DNA of 17,022 bases from JBPEXY01 sp052031065. Its GTDB lineage: Bacteria > Pseudomonadota > Gammaproteobacteria > Immundisolibacterales > Immundisolibacteraceae. The first letter of the stretch is position 1. The number at the start of each line of letters is the position of its first letter. The DNA lies in the NCBI GenBank assembly GCA_052031065.1, contig JBPEXY010000076.1, positions 1 to 17,022 of the forward strand, given 5' to 3'. Under the pieces are notes generated by a model. It was not told the origin of the DNA and did no database searches. It saw nothing but the letters and a program-made list of their open reading frames with translations. Shown one piece after another: positions 7,997 to 14,493 of this stretch. Position numbers and translations under genes: made by a program.

Positions 7997-10111
7997 CTAA
8001 CTACCCGTGGGTGGACACGGCGGGCATTTTTCAATGGCGATGGCGTCAATATCCTGATCGGAATAGACCCAATGCCGTCCGTTGCGCACGTACGACCACG
8101 CACGTAACCTGAGTGCAAACGCACAGGTAGTGGTTAGCCCAGAGAGCAGCGGTGCGCCAGAAACCGTGACGTTGTAGCTTCCTGGCAAGCCGTTGTTGGA
8201 TCTTACCGGCGGTGTCAGCAACTGCTCGGACCCGACCCCTTTGGTGTACCAAAGGTTGTAACCGAGCAAGCGGTTATTCTCCTGCGACACACTGATATCG
8301 ATATCCAGTGGAGGAACCGCACTCCAGGGAATCACCCCGCAGTCATTGACCACGCCTGGTACCGATATTTCTGCCACCGGGCGCTTGTTGTCGAGCGTGA
8401 TGACCAAGTCACAATGATCTGTCATCGGCGGTAGCGGAGAAGGAACACTTCCGTTGCCGGTTCCCGCGCCATTACGGTAATCCACGATGCCGCTGGATGA
8501 ATCTAGTTTATTACCGTTCTGGTCAAATACTTCCAGCCGCAAAATGTAGGTTCCAGTATCGGCCTCGGCCAGCCAGCTATGCCAGGTCCCAATTCTGTCC
8601 GGGTTATACCAGTAGTAGTCTTCAAAATTGCGCGGCTCATACAAACTCGGCTCGCCATTAATCAGATAGGGCCCGAGCTTATGACTCTGGCCATTGAGCG
8701 TCGCCTTATCTACCCGCGTATCGTTTAAATCGATATCGATGTACTTGAAGTCTGCATCGCTGCTGCCTTGAGGAGCGTAAGAGAGCCTGTAGTAATAATA
8801 GGGAGTGGCTCCGCCCTCGCCCGAATCACTCCGGGTAAGGTCGTCGCCAAACTGGCCGTAGATAAACAGCGAATGACCATAAGCAACGTTACTCAGCGTT
8901 GAGTTGTTGTATAGCCCACTGGACTGATTGATCTGAAAGACCTCATCATCACCGATACGGGTGAAAAACACCGGGGACCCTTCAAGGTCATAGCACTGCC
9001 CGCCACCGCAGACGATGTCCTCATCGTCCAGAAACAGGTCTATGTGAGTATTGCTGGTATTCCAGCGGGTGTTGCTGTAGGGGTCCATGTAAATTACGGT
9101 TTCGACCCCGTTAATGATTTGCGTCACCCTGATGATGATGTCCGGCGTAGGGTCGTAGCGGAATCTGCCCCGCCGGATGTGAAAAGGCCACCAGTTGAAA
9201 CAACAGTTGAAATAGCCATCGCAGTCAGTGGTGGTCTCACATACCAGCTGCCGACTGTAAAAACAGTGTTGCAATAGCTGCCAGGGTGCCTGGCGGGAAG
9301 TCAGGGTCAATTGTTCAGACAAGCTGGAGGCAGCGATTTGCGCGGATGCCTGTTCTGAAACCAACTGACGAGTCTGCAGGCTTTCCATCGGAGCAAGATC
9401 AGCATTAACCTCCTCGCGACGCAAGAGATCTTGGCTCAGGGCAAGCCTGTTGGTGCTCAATCCGCCGGCCAAACTTCCGGCTTCAAACACAGGGGGCGGA
9501 TCAGGAAATGGCGGTCGGGGGAACGGGATTTTTTCAAGTAACTCGGGGATTCGCAATACCGGCCATTCCGGATTCAGTTCCGGTAATCTCGGCAACAACG
9601 GATGAAAACAGGCTTCACGATCGACATCAAACACCTCTACCTTGAGATAAGGTACAGGGCAGATATCGGTACCCAACTCGGTTGTTGTGACCTTGCGGAT
9701 GTGCCCACTCACACAGATGCGCCGAGGGAACCAGGGATGCCATATTCGAGCGGGTATAACCGCTTCTAACTCCAGCTGAAACTGCTGTCCACTTTGCCGC
9801 CAGTCTTCCACCGAGAACTTTGTCGTAAAAGCACTCGATTGACGAATTGATTTTTCCTGCCCCTGCGGTCCTACCACCAGCGAAATGGGGACGGGACGGG
9901 AAAGATTCGCCTGAGCAGAAAACTTGCCGGCTTCGTCGATGTCTGCACTGCCAATCAGCTTTCCGGCGCGATCGAAAACGTAGGCCGCTAACGCCGGCGG
10001 CTTATCGTTTTGGTCAGCATCCTCCAGCCGAATGCGGCCACTAACCTGAAATTTACCCCGCTTTGTTCCCGCTTCGGACCTTCTTGCGGACCTTCTTTCT
10101 GGTGTTTTCAT
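7997..10111 (-). CDS. 704-aa protein of unknown function with transthyretin/carboxypeptidase-regulatory-like segments
   Basis: The family is not recognised. The N-terminus is basic (KTPERRSARRSEAGTKRGK) with no visible signal peptide. A first beta domain (about 20-82: VSGRIRLEDAD...YVFDRAGKLIGSADIDEAGKFSA) reads like a carboxypeptidase-regulatory/transthyretin-like repeat. A second begins at about 132 (ICVSGHIRK...PVPYLKVEVFDVD) and seems to resume at about 293-362 (TDCDGYFNCCF...PDIIIRVTQIINGVETVIYMDP...HIDLFLDDED). The roughly 125-residue interruption holds a proline-rich stretch (PFPRPPFPDPPP) and a Gln/Ser/Leu-rich helical stretch. Further beta-rich segments follow, many with paired cysteines, ending CPPCPPTGS. 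The start is strongly supported by GGAGGAATT directly before the ATG. It is the first gene after a predicted sigma-54 promoter and GlrR-type sites, and lies upstream of the CLCA-like gene, suggesting they work together. Confidence 0.75.
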   Translation of the reverse strand: MKTPERRSARRSEAGTKRGKFQVSGRIRLEDADQNDKPPALAAYVFDRAGKLIGSADIDEAGKFSAQANLSRPVPISLVVGPQGQEKSIRQSSAFTTKFSVEDWRQSGQQFQLELEAVIPARIWHPWFPRRICVSGHIRKVTTTELGTDICPVPYLKVEVFDVDREACFHPLLPRLPELNPEWPVLRIPELLEKIPFPRPPFPDPPPVFEAGSLAGGLSTNRLALSQDLLRREEVNADLAPMESLQTRQLVSEQASAQIAASSLSEQLTLTSRQAPWQLLQHCFYSRQLVCETTTDCDGYFNCCFNWWPFHIRRGRFRYDPTPDIIIRVTQIINGVETVIYMDPYSNTRWNTSNTHIDLFLDDEDIVCGGGQCYDLEGSPVFFTRIGDDEVFQINQSSGLYNNSTLSNVAYGHSLFIYGQFGDDLTRSDSGEGGATPYYYYRLSYAPQGSSDADFKYIDIDLNDTRVDKATLNGQSHKLGPYLINGEPSLYEPRNFEDYYWYNPDRIGTWHSWLAEADTGTYILRLEVFDQNGNKLDSSSGIVDYRNGAGTGNGSVPSPLPPMTDHCDLVITLDNKRPVAEISVPGVVNDCGVIPWSAVPPLDIDISVSQENNRLLGYNLWYTKGVGSEQLLTPPVRSNNGLPGSYNVTVSGAPLLSGLTTTCAFALRLRAWSYVRNGRHWVYSDQDIDAIAIEKCPPCPPTGS

Positions 10112-10287
10112 AATTCCTCCGTTGGTTATCGTTTCCTCACCTTGCTACAGAAATGACCTGTGCAACGCTTGCTGGACAGACATAAAACTTGCCACCGGGG
10201 ATTCCTTATCAGTGTGAAACACCTCAGAAAACACCTGGTTCTTGAGAGCACCGCTGAAGAGCACCACAAAGAAACCCGACCTGGCTC
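10112..10287 (-). other. Long 5' leader of the 704-aa gene
   Basis: If the sigma-54 promoter below is used, transcription starts near 10287 and leaves about 176 nt of untranslated leader before the ATG at 10111. The leader contains two short tandem direct repeats (GGTGCTCT at 10265-10258 and 10252-10245; AGGTGTTT at 10236-10229 and 10224-10217) and a possible 12-codon ORF (10183-10145, MSVQQALHRSFL) without a convincing ribosome site. No T-tract terminator is visible in it. The length resembles that of GlmY, the sigma-54/GlrR-controlled sRNA of enterobacteria, but no sequence similarity can be claimed by eye. Confidence 0.35.
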
Positions 10288-10297
10288 GCCATACCAA

Positions 10298-10313
10298 AGC
10301 TTAAAACGTGCCA
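10298..10313 (-). promoter_or_regulatory. Predicted sigma-54 (RpoN) promoter
   Basis: On the - strand the sequence reads TGGCACG-TTTT-AAGCT. The -24 element TGGCACG is a perfect consensus match, and the essential GG and GC dinucleotides are separated by exactly 10 nt, as sigma-54 requires; the -12 element is AAGC rather than TTGC. The predicted start is near 10287. The A+T-rich stretch 10314-10375 between promoter and activator sites would suit DNA bending (for example by IHF), though no clear IHF consensus was found. It points toward the 704-aa gene. Confidence 0.75.
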
Positions 10314-10376
10314 AAAGATAAATAGCTTATAAAACCGCTACTTACATAGAAACAATAACCAGAAGAAATAGAAATT

Positions 10377-10394
10377 TGTCGCTGAACAGCGACA
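10377..10394. promoter_or_regulatory. GlrR-type activator site 1 (perfect TGTC-N10-GACA)
   Basis: TGTC-GCTGAACAGC-GACA is an exact match to the TGTC-N10-GACA motif described for enterobacterial GlrR. The surrounding palindrome is longer, with TTGTCGCTG and CAGCGACAA separated by AA (10376-10395). Its centre is about 98 bp upstream of the predicted sigma-54 start, a normal distance for an enhancer-binding activator. The gene encoding the GlrR-like regulator ends 72 bp away. Confidence 0.75.
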
Positions 10395-10396
10395 AG

Positions 10397-10414
10397 ATAA
10401 ATTGAACAGCGACA
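10397..10414. promoter_or_regulatory. GlrR-type activator site 2 (half-site)
   Basis: The 13-bp TGAACAGCGACAA of site 1 (10383-10395) is repeated exactly at 10403-10415, 20 bp away, about two helical turns and so on the same DNA face. The TGTC half is missing (ATAA instead), so this is a half-site of the TGTC-N10-GACA motif, centred about 118 bp upstream of the predicted start. Confidence 0.55.
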
Positions 10415-10439
10415 AAACCCGCTAGCTGACGGGGTTTTT
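10414..10439. terminator. Intrinsic terminator of the glrK-qseG-glrR operon
   Basis: AAAACCCG (10414-10421) pairs with CGGG(G)TTTT (10430-10438) with one bulged G, giving a GC stem flanked by A and T runs, so it can act in both directions. It lies 27 nt past the glrR stop codon. Outer arms GCGACA (10409-10414) and TGTCGC (10443-10448) can extend the stem; these belong to activator sites 2 and 3, so terminator and operator DNA are interleaved. Confidence 0.6.
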
Positions 10440-10442
10440 GCG

Positions 10443-10460
10443 TGTCGCTAAAAAGCAACA
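10443..10460. promoter_or_regulatory. GlrR-type activator site 3 (imperfect)
   Basis: TGTC-GCTAAAAAGC-AACA matches TGTC-N10-GACA with one mismatch, and keeps the GCT...AGC inner arms of site 1. It is centred about 164 bp upstream of the predicted sigma-54 start and ends 5 bp before the end of the glrR coding region. Together with sites 1 and 2 it gives a three-site upstream array. Confidence 0.5.
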
Positions 10461-10465
10461 GCTAC

Positions 10466-11854
10466 CTAGCTGCGTTCCACCCCAGACTTAAACGAGTGAT
10501 TATTCAGATGGTGGCGCCTCATTAGTCGATAGAACTCAGTGCGGTTTCGATGTGCCAACTGGGCGGCTCGGGCAACGTTACCTTCTGCAACCTTTAACAC
10601 GCGCAGAAGATAACGACGTTCAAATTCCTGTCGCGCATCCGCCAGCGGTAGCAGGTCATTAACCTCGCCCTGTAATGCCGCAGTAACCAGATCGGCAGAG
10701 ACAACCGGGCCGGTCGTCAGGGCTACGACCTGCTCCACAACATTATGTAGCTGACGCACGTTTCCCGGCCAGGTCGCAAGCACCAGCAATTCGAGTGCTT
10801 CCGCGGAAAAACTGTTCACCTGCCGCTGCTCCTTAAGCGCAATTTCCTGCAGAAAATGCCGGGCCAATAACCTGATATCTTCGGGGCGCTCTCGCAGCGG
10901 CGGGATCTCAAGTGTTACGGTATTGATTCGATAGAGAAGATCGCTCCGGAATCCCTGTGTCTCTACCAGTTTATTTACCGGTTGGTGTGTCGCTGATATT
11001 AATCGGATGTTTACCGGCACCGGCACAGTGCCGCCTACCGGCGTAATCTGCCGCTCCTCCAGCGCTCGCAAGAGCCGAGGCTGAAAGTGCACCGGCATGT
11101 CACCGATTTCATCAAGGAAAAGCGTTCCGCCGTCCGCCGCTCGAAATAGACCCGGCCGGTCTTTGATGGCGCCGGTAAAAGCGCCACGCAGGTGGCCAAA
11201 TAGCTCTGATTCCAGAACGCCCTCAGGGAGCGCAGCACAGTTCAGAGCAACAAATGGCCCGGAAGCCCGCGTACTTTGTTTATGGACTGCTCTGGCGAAA
11301 AGCTCTTTCCCGGTACCACTTTCACCATGGAACAAGATATTGGAATGCGTGTTGGCAACCAGCCGCAACTTGCTCAATAACTGTAGCATCCGTGGGTTTT
11401 CGGTAACGATGCCGTGCTGTTCTGTACAAGCAGCATCAGCATTAGCGACACCTGCACCAAGGTCCACTGCCTTGCTAACCACTTCCAGTAAATGGCGGCT
11501 ATCAAAAGGTTTGGTGAGGAAACTAAACACCCCATTCTGAGTCGCTTCCACCGCCTCAGGAATGGAACCGTGAGCGGTAAGAATAATCACTGGTAGCGTG
11601 GGGTACATCACTCGCACTCGCGAGAACAGCGCCATCCCATCCATGGCATCCATGCGCAAGTCGGTGATCATTAGCGAGGGACGCGTCTGCTCCAGAAGCG
11701 CCAGCGCGCCAAAACCATTTTTCTGCGTTTGCACAGAATAGCCAGCGGAGGTGAGGCGCATGGACAACAGTTCGAGTAAACCCTCATCGTCATCAACGAG
11801 CAGGATGGAACCAGAACTTTTCAGCCGCCGTTGGGCAGTTACTTCATGGGCCAT
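10466..11854 (-). CDS. glrR: Sigma-54-dependent response regulator, GlrR/QseF type
   Basis: A 462-aa NtrC-family activator. The receiver domain (about 15-125) has the acidic cluster D21-D23, phospho-acceptor D65 (ITDLRMD), T93 and K115; TDLRMDAMDGM and ILTAHGSIPEAVEATQNGVFSFLTKP closely resemble E. coli GlrR. The AAA+ domain has Walker A GESGTGKE (177-184), the sigma-54-contacting GAFTGA loop (224-229) and Walker B GGTLFLDEIGD. A Fis-type helix-turn-helix is at the C-terminus (GNVARAAQLAHRNRTEFYRLMRRHHL). All parts needed to activate sigma-54 RNA polymerase are intact. The start overlaps the lipoprotein gene end by 16 nt and has a GGAGC ribosome site. It is the last gene of the kinase-lipoprotein-regulator operon; its likely targets are the TGTC-N10-GACA sites just past its stop codon. 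Confidence 0.92.
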   Translation of the reverse strand: MAHEVTAQRRLKSSGSILLVDDDEGLLELLSMRLTSAGYSVQTQKNGFGALALLEQTRPSLMITDLRMDAMDGMALFSRVRVMYPTLPVIILTAHGSIPEAVEATQNGVFSFLTKPFDSRHLLEVVSKAVDLGAGVANADAACTEQHGIVTENPRMLQLLSKLRLVANTHSNILFHGESGTGKELFARAVHKQSTRASGPFVALNCAALPEGVLESELFGHLRGAFTGAIKDRPGLFRAADGGTLFLDEIGDMPVHFQPRLLRALEERQITPVGGTVPVPVNIRLISATHQPVNKLVETQGFRSDLLYRINTVTLEIPPLRERPEDIRLLARHFLQEIALKEQRQVNSFSAEALELLVLATWPGNVRQLHNVVEQVVALTTGPVVSADLVTAALQGEVNDLLPLADARQEFERRYLLRVLKVAEGNVARAAQLAHRNRTEFYRLMRRHHLNNHSFKSGVERS

Positions 11855-12276
11855 AATTGCTGCTCCAACCGTTCATCAATGCGCTTTAACGCGGTAATCC
11901 GCTGCTCCAGTTGCGAGATCCGTTCCCGGAGCTGATTATTTTCGCGGAGGAGTTGCTGAGACCAACTATTTTTTTGTTCCACCGCCTCAAGCGTGAGAGA
12001 CAGGTCTCTCAGCGCTAGCGCTAACCCCGCCTCCGCTCTTCCGGGCGACCAGCGGGAGGCCTTAAAAGCCGCGGCGTCGGAACGCGCCAGTTCACTCAAT
12101 GCAGCTTTTAATCGGGAACATTCCGTCGGCGACAGCTGCAATTTGCTTAGCGCCGGACTACTAATCAACCCATGTTCAGCCAACAACTCCCTCGTATTAC
12201 ATGGTGTCGAAACAACGCTAAACTGAGCGCACCCGCTGGCTATCAGGGCCAACAGAACCAACACCAGATAATTCAA
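11839..12276 (-). CDS. qseG: QseG-like small outer-membrane lipoprotein
   Basis: A 145-aa protein with a short hydrophobic leader and lipobox (LIASGC, C16), predicting a lipid-anchored protein. The mature part is helical, with a heptad-rich C-terminal segment (about 98-140, LLRENNQLRERISQLEQRI) that suggests a coiled coil. The start is TTG, overlapping the kinase stop as TTGA (4 nt), with a GGGAG ribosome site. Position and size match QseG (YfhG), the lipoprotein encoded between qseE/glrK and qseF/glrR in enterobacteria, where it acts with the kinase. Sequence similarity to QseG is not strong by eye; the assignment leans on gene order, lipobox and coiled coil. C26 and C53 in the mature part could form a disulfide. 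Confidence 0.7.
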   Translation of the reverse strand: MNYLVLVLLALIASGCAQFSVVSTPCNTRELLAEHGLISSPALSKLQLSPTECSRLKAALSELARSDAAAFKASRWSPGRAEAGLALALRDLSLTLEAVEQKNSWSQQLLRENNQLRERISQLEQRITALKRIDERLEQQLWPMK

Positions 12277-13730
12277 TGGAATTCACTCCCGTCGCTCACA
12301 TCTACCGGGAGCCTTAGCTGTAAATGAGCGCCTCGCGTGCTATCACAGACCACCACATCCCCCCCGTGAATCCGCGCATAACTGCGTGCTATCGAAAGCC
12401 CCAGCCCACTTCCGGTGATACAGTCAGTCGGCTGGACGGTAGTTTGATGAAAGGGTTCAAACACGGTCTCTTTGTTCTGGGTGGAAATACCGGGTCCCTG
12501 ATCAATGACATCCACCTCAAAACCCTGCTCGCAACTGGACAGAATCACCCGCACACTGCCACCAACAGGTGAATACCTGATCGCATTGTCCACCAGGTTA
12601 CCGGCCACAATTTTTATCTTTTCCCGATCTCCAAAAAAAGGGGCATCAACAAACTCTCTGACCACCGTCAAATTTTTTGTCTCCATCACCAGAAAATGGT
12701 CCTTAATCACCTCATCAACTACCTCGTTCAGGGCAAAATTCTCTGGCCGTAAAGTCAGTTTTTCATTAGCCAGACGTTGCGTTTCCACCAGATCATGTAT
12801 GCCCTGTTGCAGTCGTGATACGTTATCCTCAAGAATAGCGACAACTCGGTATTGATCATCGCTAAGCGCCCCGGTAACACCGTCTGACAACAGGGCCGTT
12901 CCCTCTCGCATAGCTGACAAAGGCGTTTTAAGCTCATGGGATACGTGTGTTAGAAAAGTAGTCTGTTGTCCTTCCAGAGCCTGTAGCCGCTGGCGGAGCC
13001 ACTCCAACTCTGCCCCGATTGCAACGATCTCCCGCGGCCCTTTCAGGGTGACCGGGTCATCATAATCACCCAGTCCCAATTGCTGGACAGCATCGGACAA
13101 CCTGCGAGCATGGCGATTCAGTAACCTTGAGAACCAAACAGTTGTAACGACAACCACCAGAACAGTAAGCACAACCACAATCACCACCCACTGCCGCAAA
13201 GATGCGGCCTCTTCGCTAAGGTACGTGTTTCTTTGATCGATTAAGCGGACACTCTCCACCCGACATTCGGTTAACGCCTTGTTTACCCGGGTAAAACCAT
13301 CAATCACAGTAGCTATCCCTGCACTGCCTCCCCGCGAATGACCAAACTGCGCCATCACTTCCTCTTCAGTATCGGCAAGCTCATCAAAATGACTTTTGAT
13401 GGGGGCAACCAATGTCAATTCGGCTAATCTCAGAATAACCAGCCGGAACGCTTCATGATGCCTAGTAACCCGATCAAAGAAGTCATCTGAACGCATTACC
13501 TCGTACTGCCTGGTTGAACGCTCCATCTCCCTTGTCAATAGTGAGAGCTCCTGTAGACCACGAGTTAAAGCGACCGCCTGTGCGGTACTCTGACGGCTAT
13601 ACTCTGCGAAATTGCTCAGGCGCGAACTGACAATAAACAATGAAATCAAAAGTGGCAGAGTGACAGCCACCAACCCGAATGCCAAGATTCTCGGCAACGA
13701 ACTGATAAGAGCGGGGGGAACAAACAGCAT
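12273..13730 (-). CDS. glrK: Membrane sensor histidine kinase, GlrK/QseE type
   Basis: A 485-aa kinase. TM1 (about 13-36) and TM2 (about 180-200) bracket a ~140-aa periplasmic helical sensor region containing EMERSTRQYEVM, like the EMERSYRQY of E. coli GlrK. A HAMP-like linker (about 201-253) follows. The phospho-acceptor is H265 in FLTHVSHELKTPLSAMREGTALL, again very close to GlrK. The ATPase domain has the N box (N378, N382), G1 DQGPGI (410-415) and G2 GSGLGLSIA (440-448). The ATG has an AGAGG ribosome site. The gene heads a tightly overlapping operon with the lipoprotein and GlrR-like regulator. Upstream (13731-13843) is A+T-rich with a possible -10 (TAATAT, 13790-13785 on the - strand) but no good -35; no sigma-54 promoter or TGTC-N10-GACA site was seen there. 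Confidence 0.9.
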   Translation of the reverse strand: MLFVPPALISSLPRILAFGLVAVTLPLLISLFIVSSRLSNFAEYSRQSTAQAVALTRGLQELSLLTREMERSTRQYEVMRSDDFFDRVTRHHEAFRLVILRLAELTLVAPIKSHFDELADTEEEVMAQFGHSRGGSAGIATVIDGFTRVNKALTECRVESVRLIDQRNTYLSEEAASLRQWVVIVVVLTVLVVVVTTVWFSRLLNRHARRLSDAVQQLGLGDYDDPVTLKGPREIVAIGAELEWLRQRLQALEGQQTTFLTHVSHELKTPLSAMREGTALLSDGVTGALSDDQYRVVAILEDNVSRLQQGIHDLVETQRLANEKLTLRPENFALNEVVDEVIKDHFLVMETKNLTVVREFVDAPFFGDREKIKIVAGNLVDNAIRYSPVGGSVRVILSSCEQGFEVDVIDQGPGISTQNKETVFEPFHQTTVQPTDCITGSGLGLSIARSYARIHGGDVVVCDSTRGAHLQLRLPVDVSDGSEFH

Positions 13731-13843
13731 AACCTCTAGAATCCACTAGTTATTTGATGCCCGACCAAGAAATCTAACGCCAATATATTACCTTTATTTC
13801 AAGCCTATAAAACTGAGCCACGCCAATAGTTCCTGAAGCGCTC

Positions 13844-14237
13844 TGACCTGCGCCCTGATTTCCGTACCGGGCTGAACTTAGTAGAGTCGGTTTTCAGAGC
13901 AGGGGACGGACATGAAGAAGCGTTGTTCCGAAGCACAGAGCAGCGGATTTTGGAAACAAGCGGAGGCCGGCATTCCGGTCAAGGAGCTGTGCCGCAAGCA
14001 TGGCTTCAGCAGCGCCTCGTTCTACACTTGGCGCAGCAAGTTTGGCGGCATGGAGTAACGGACGCCAAACGTCTGAAGGCAACGCAGCAGGAGAATGAGC
14101 ATCCAAAGGCGCAGATCGTGGCGTTGGCCCAGTAGCGTCGTCAATTCGGTTATCGGCAAATTCATGCGCTGTTACGGCGTGAAGGTATAGACGCGATCGA
14201 TCTGGCTGGTTTCGCGATAGTTTTCGCCCGCTACTAA
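13844..14237 (+). pseudogene. Decayed IS3-family insertion sequence (OrfA/OrfB remnants)
   Basis: From the ATG at 13912 the frame reads MKKRCSEAQSSGFWKQAEAG then IPVKELCRKHGFSSASFYTW and RSKFGGME before a TAA. This is the N-terminal helix-turn-helix of IS3-family OrfA. The continuation (VTDAKRLKATQQENE) lies in another frame (13923 frame), so a single-base deletion at the GAG/GTA junction near 14056 explains the stop. That frame reaches a TAG at 14133-14135 and continues directly as RRQFGYRQIHALLRREGI, an OrfB segment, then loses similarity before a TAA at 14237. Most of OrfB is missing, so the element is dead. The left end may be near 13844 (TGACCTGCGCCCTGATTTC); no matching right inverted repeat was found. 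Confidence 0.8.
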
Positions 14238-14493
14238 ATTCTTTGGAGCTGACTCGAACAGCAGCAGCCCCCCGTCCTTTGGTTAGGGCGCGCGTATCGG
14301 ATGGGCACCAACATACCCTAGTAGACACTGCGTTGTAACCGCCAGTAGCCGCCGCGGGGTGGTCGAAAAGGAGCTGAACAGCACCAAATCACCACACACC
14401 CTGTAAAGCCTTCGTTAATTACGGCCTATAATTCCCCAGATATCGACACCAGACTGTGCGATTCTGATCTCTGTTTTATTACCTTGTGAGCCC
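14238..14493 (+). promoter_or_regulatory. Gap with a possible sigma-70 promoter for the exporter gene
   Basis: This stretch has no supportable gene. A perfect -10 hexamer TATAAT is at 14427-14432, placing a transcription start near 14439, about 55 nt before the exporter start codon. A clear -35 is missing (TGTAAA-like sequence at too long a spacing), so the promoter is only probable. The left part (14238-14400) may be degenerate insertion-sequence debris. Confidence 0.4.

Noticed and set aside
10126..10314. 62-aa open frame on the - strand in the regulatory gap
   Set aside because: Its ATG lies inside the predicted sigma-54 -24 element, so it would start upstream of the transcript; the composition (many Cys and Arg) is not protein-like and there is no ribosome site.
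10376..10395. The 9-bp palindrome read as a transcription terminator for glrR
   Set aside because: No clean U-tract follows, a better terminator lies closer to glrR at 10414-10439, and the sequence is an exact match to the GlrR operator motif.
13731..13843. A sigma-54 promoter or GlrR site in front of the kinase gene (autoregulation)
   Set aside because: TGG-containing positions on the - strand lack GC at the required spacing, and no TGTC-N10-GACA is present.
13894..14328. 144-aa open frame on the - strand
   Set aside because: It is antisense to the IS3-family transposase remnant, whose conserved residues are clear on the + strand.
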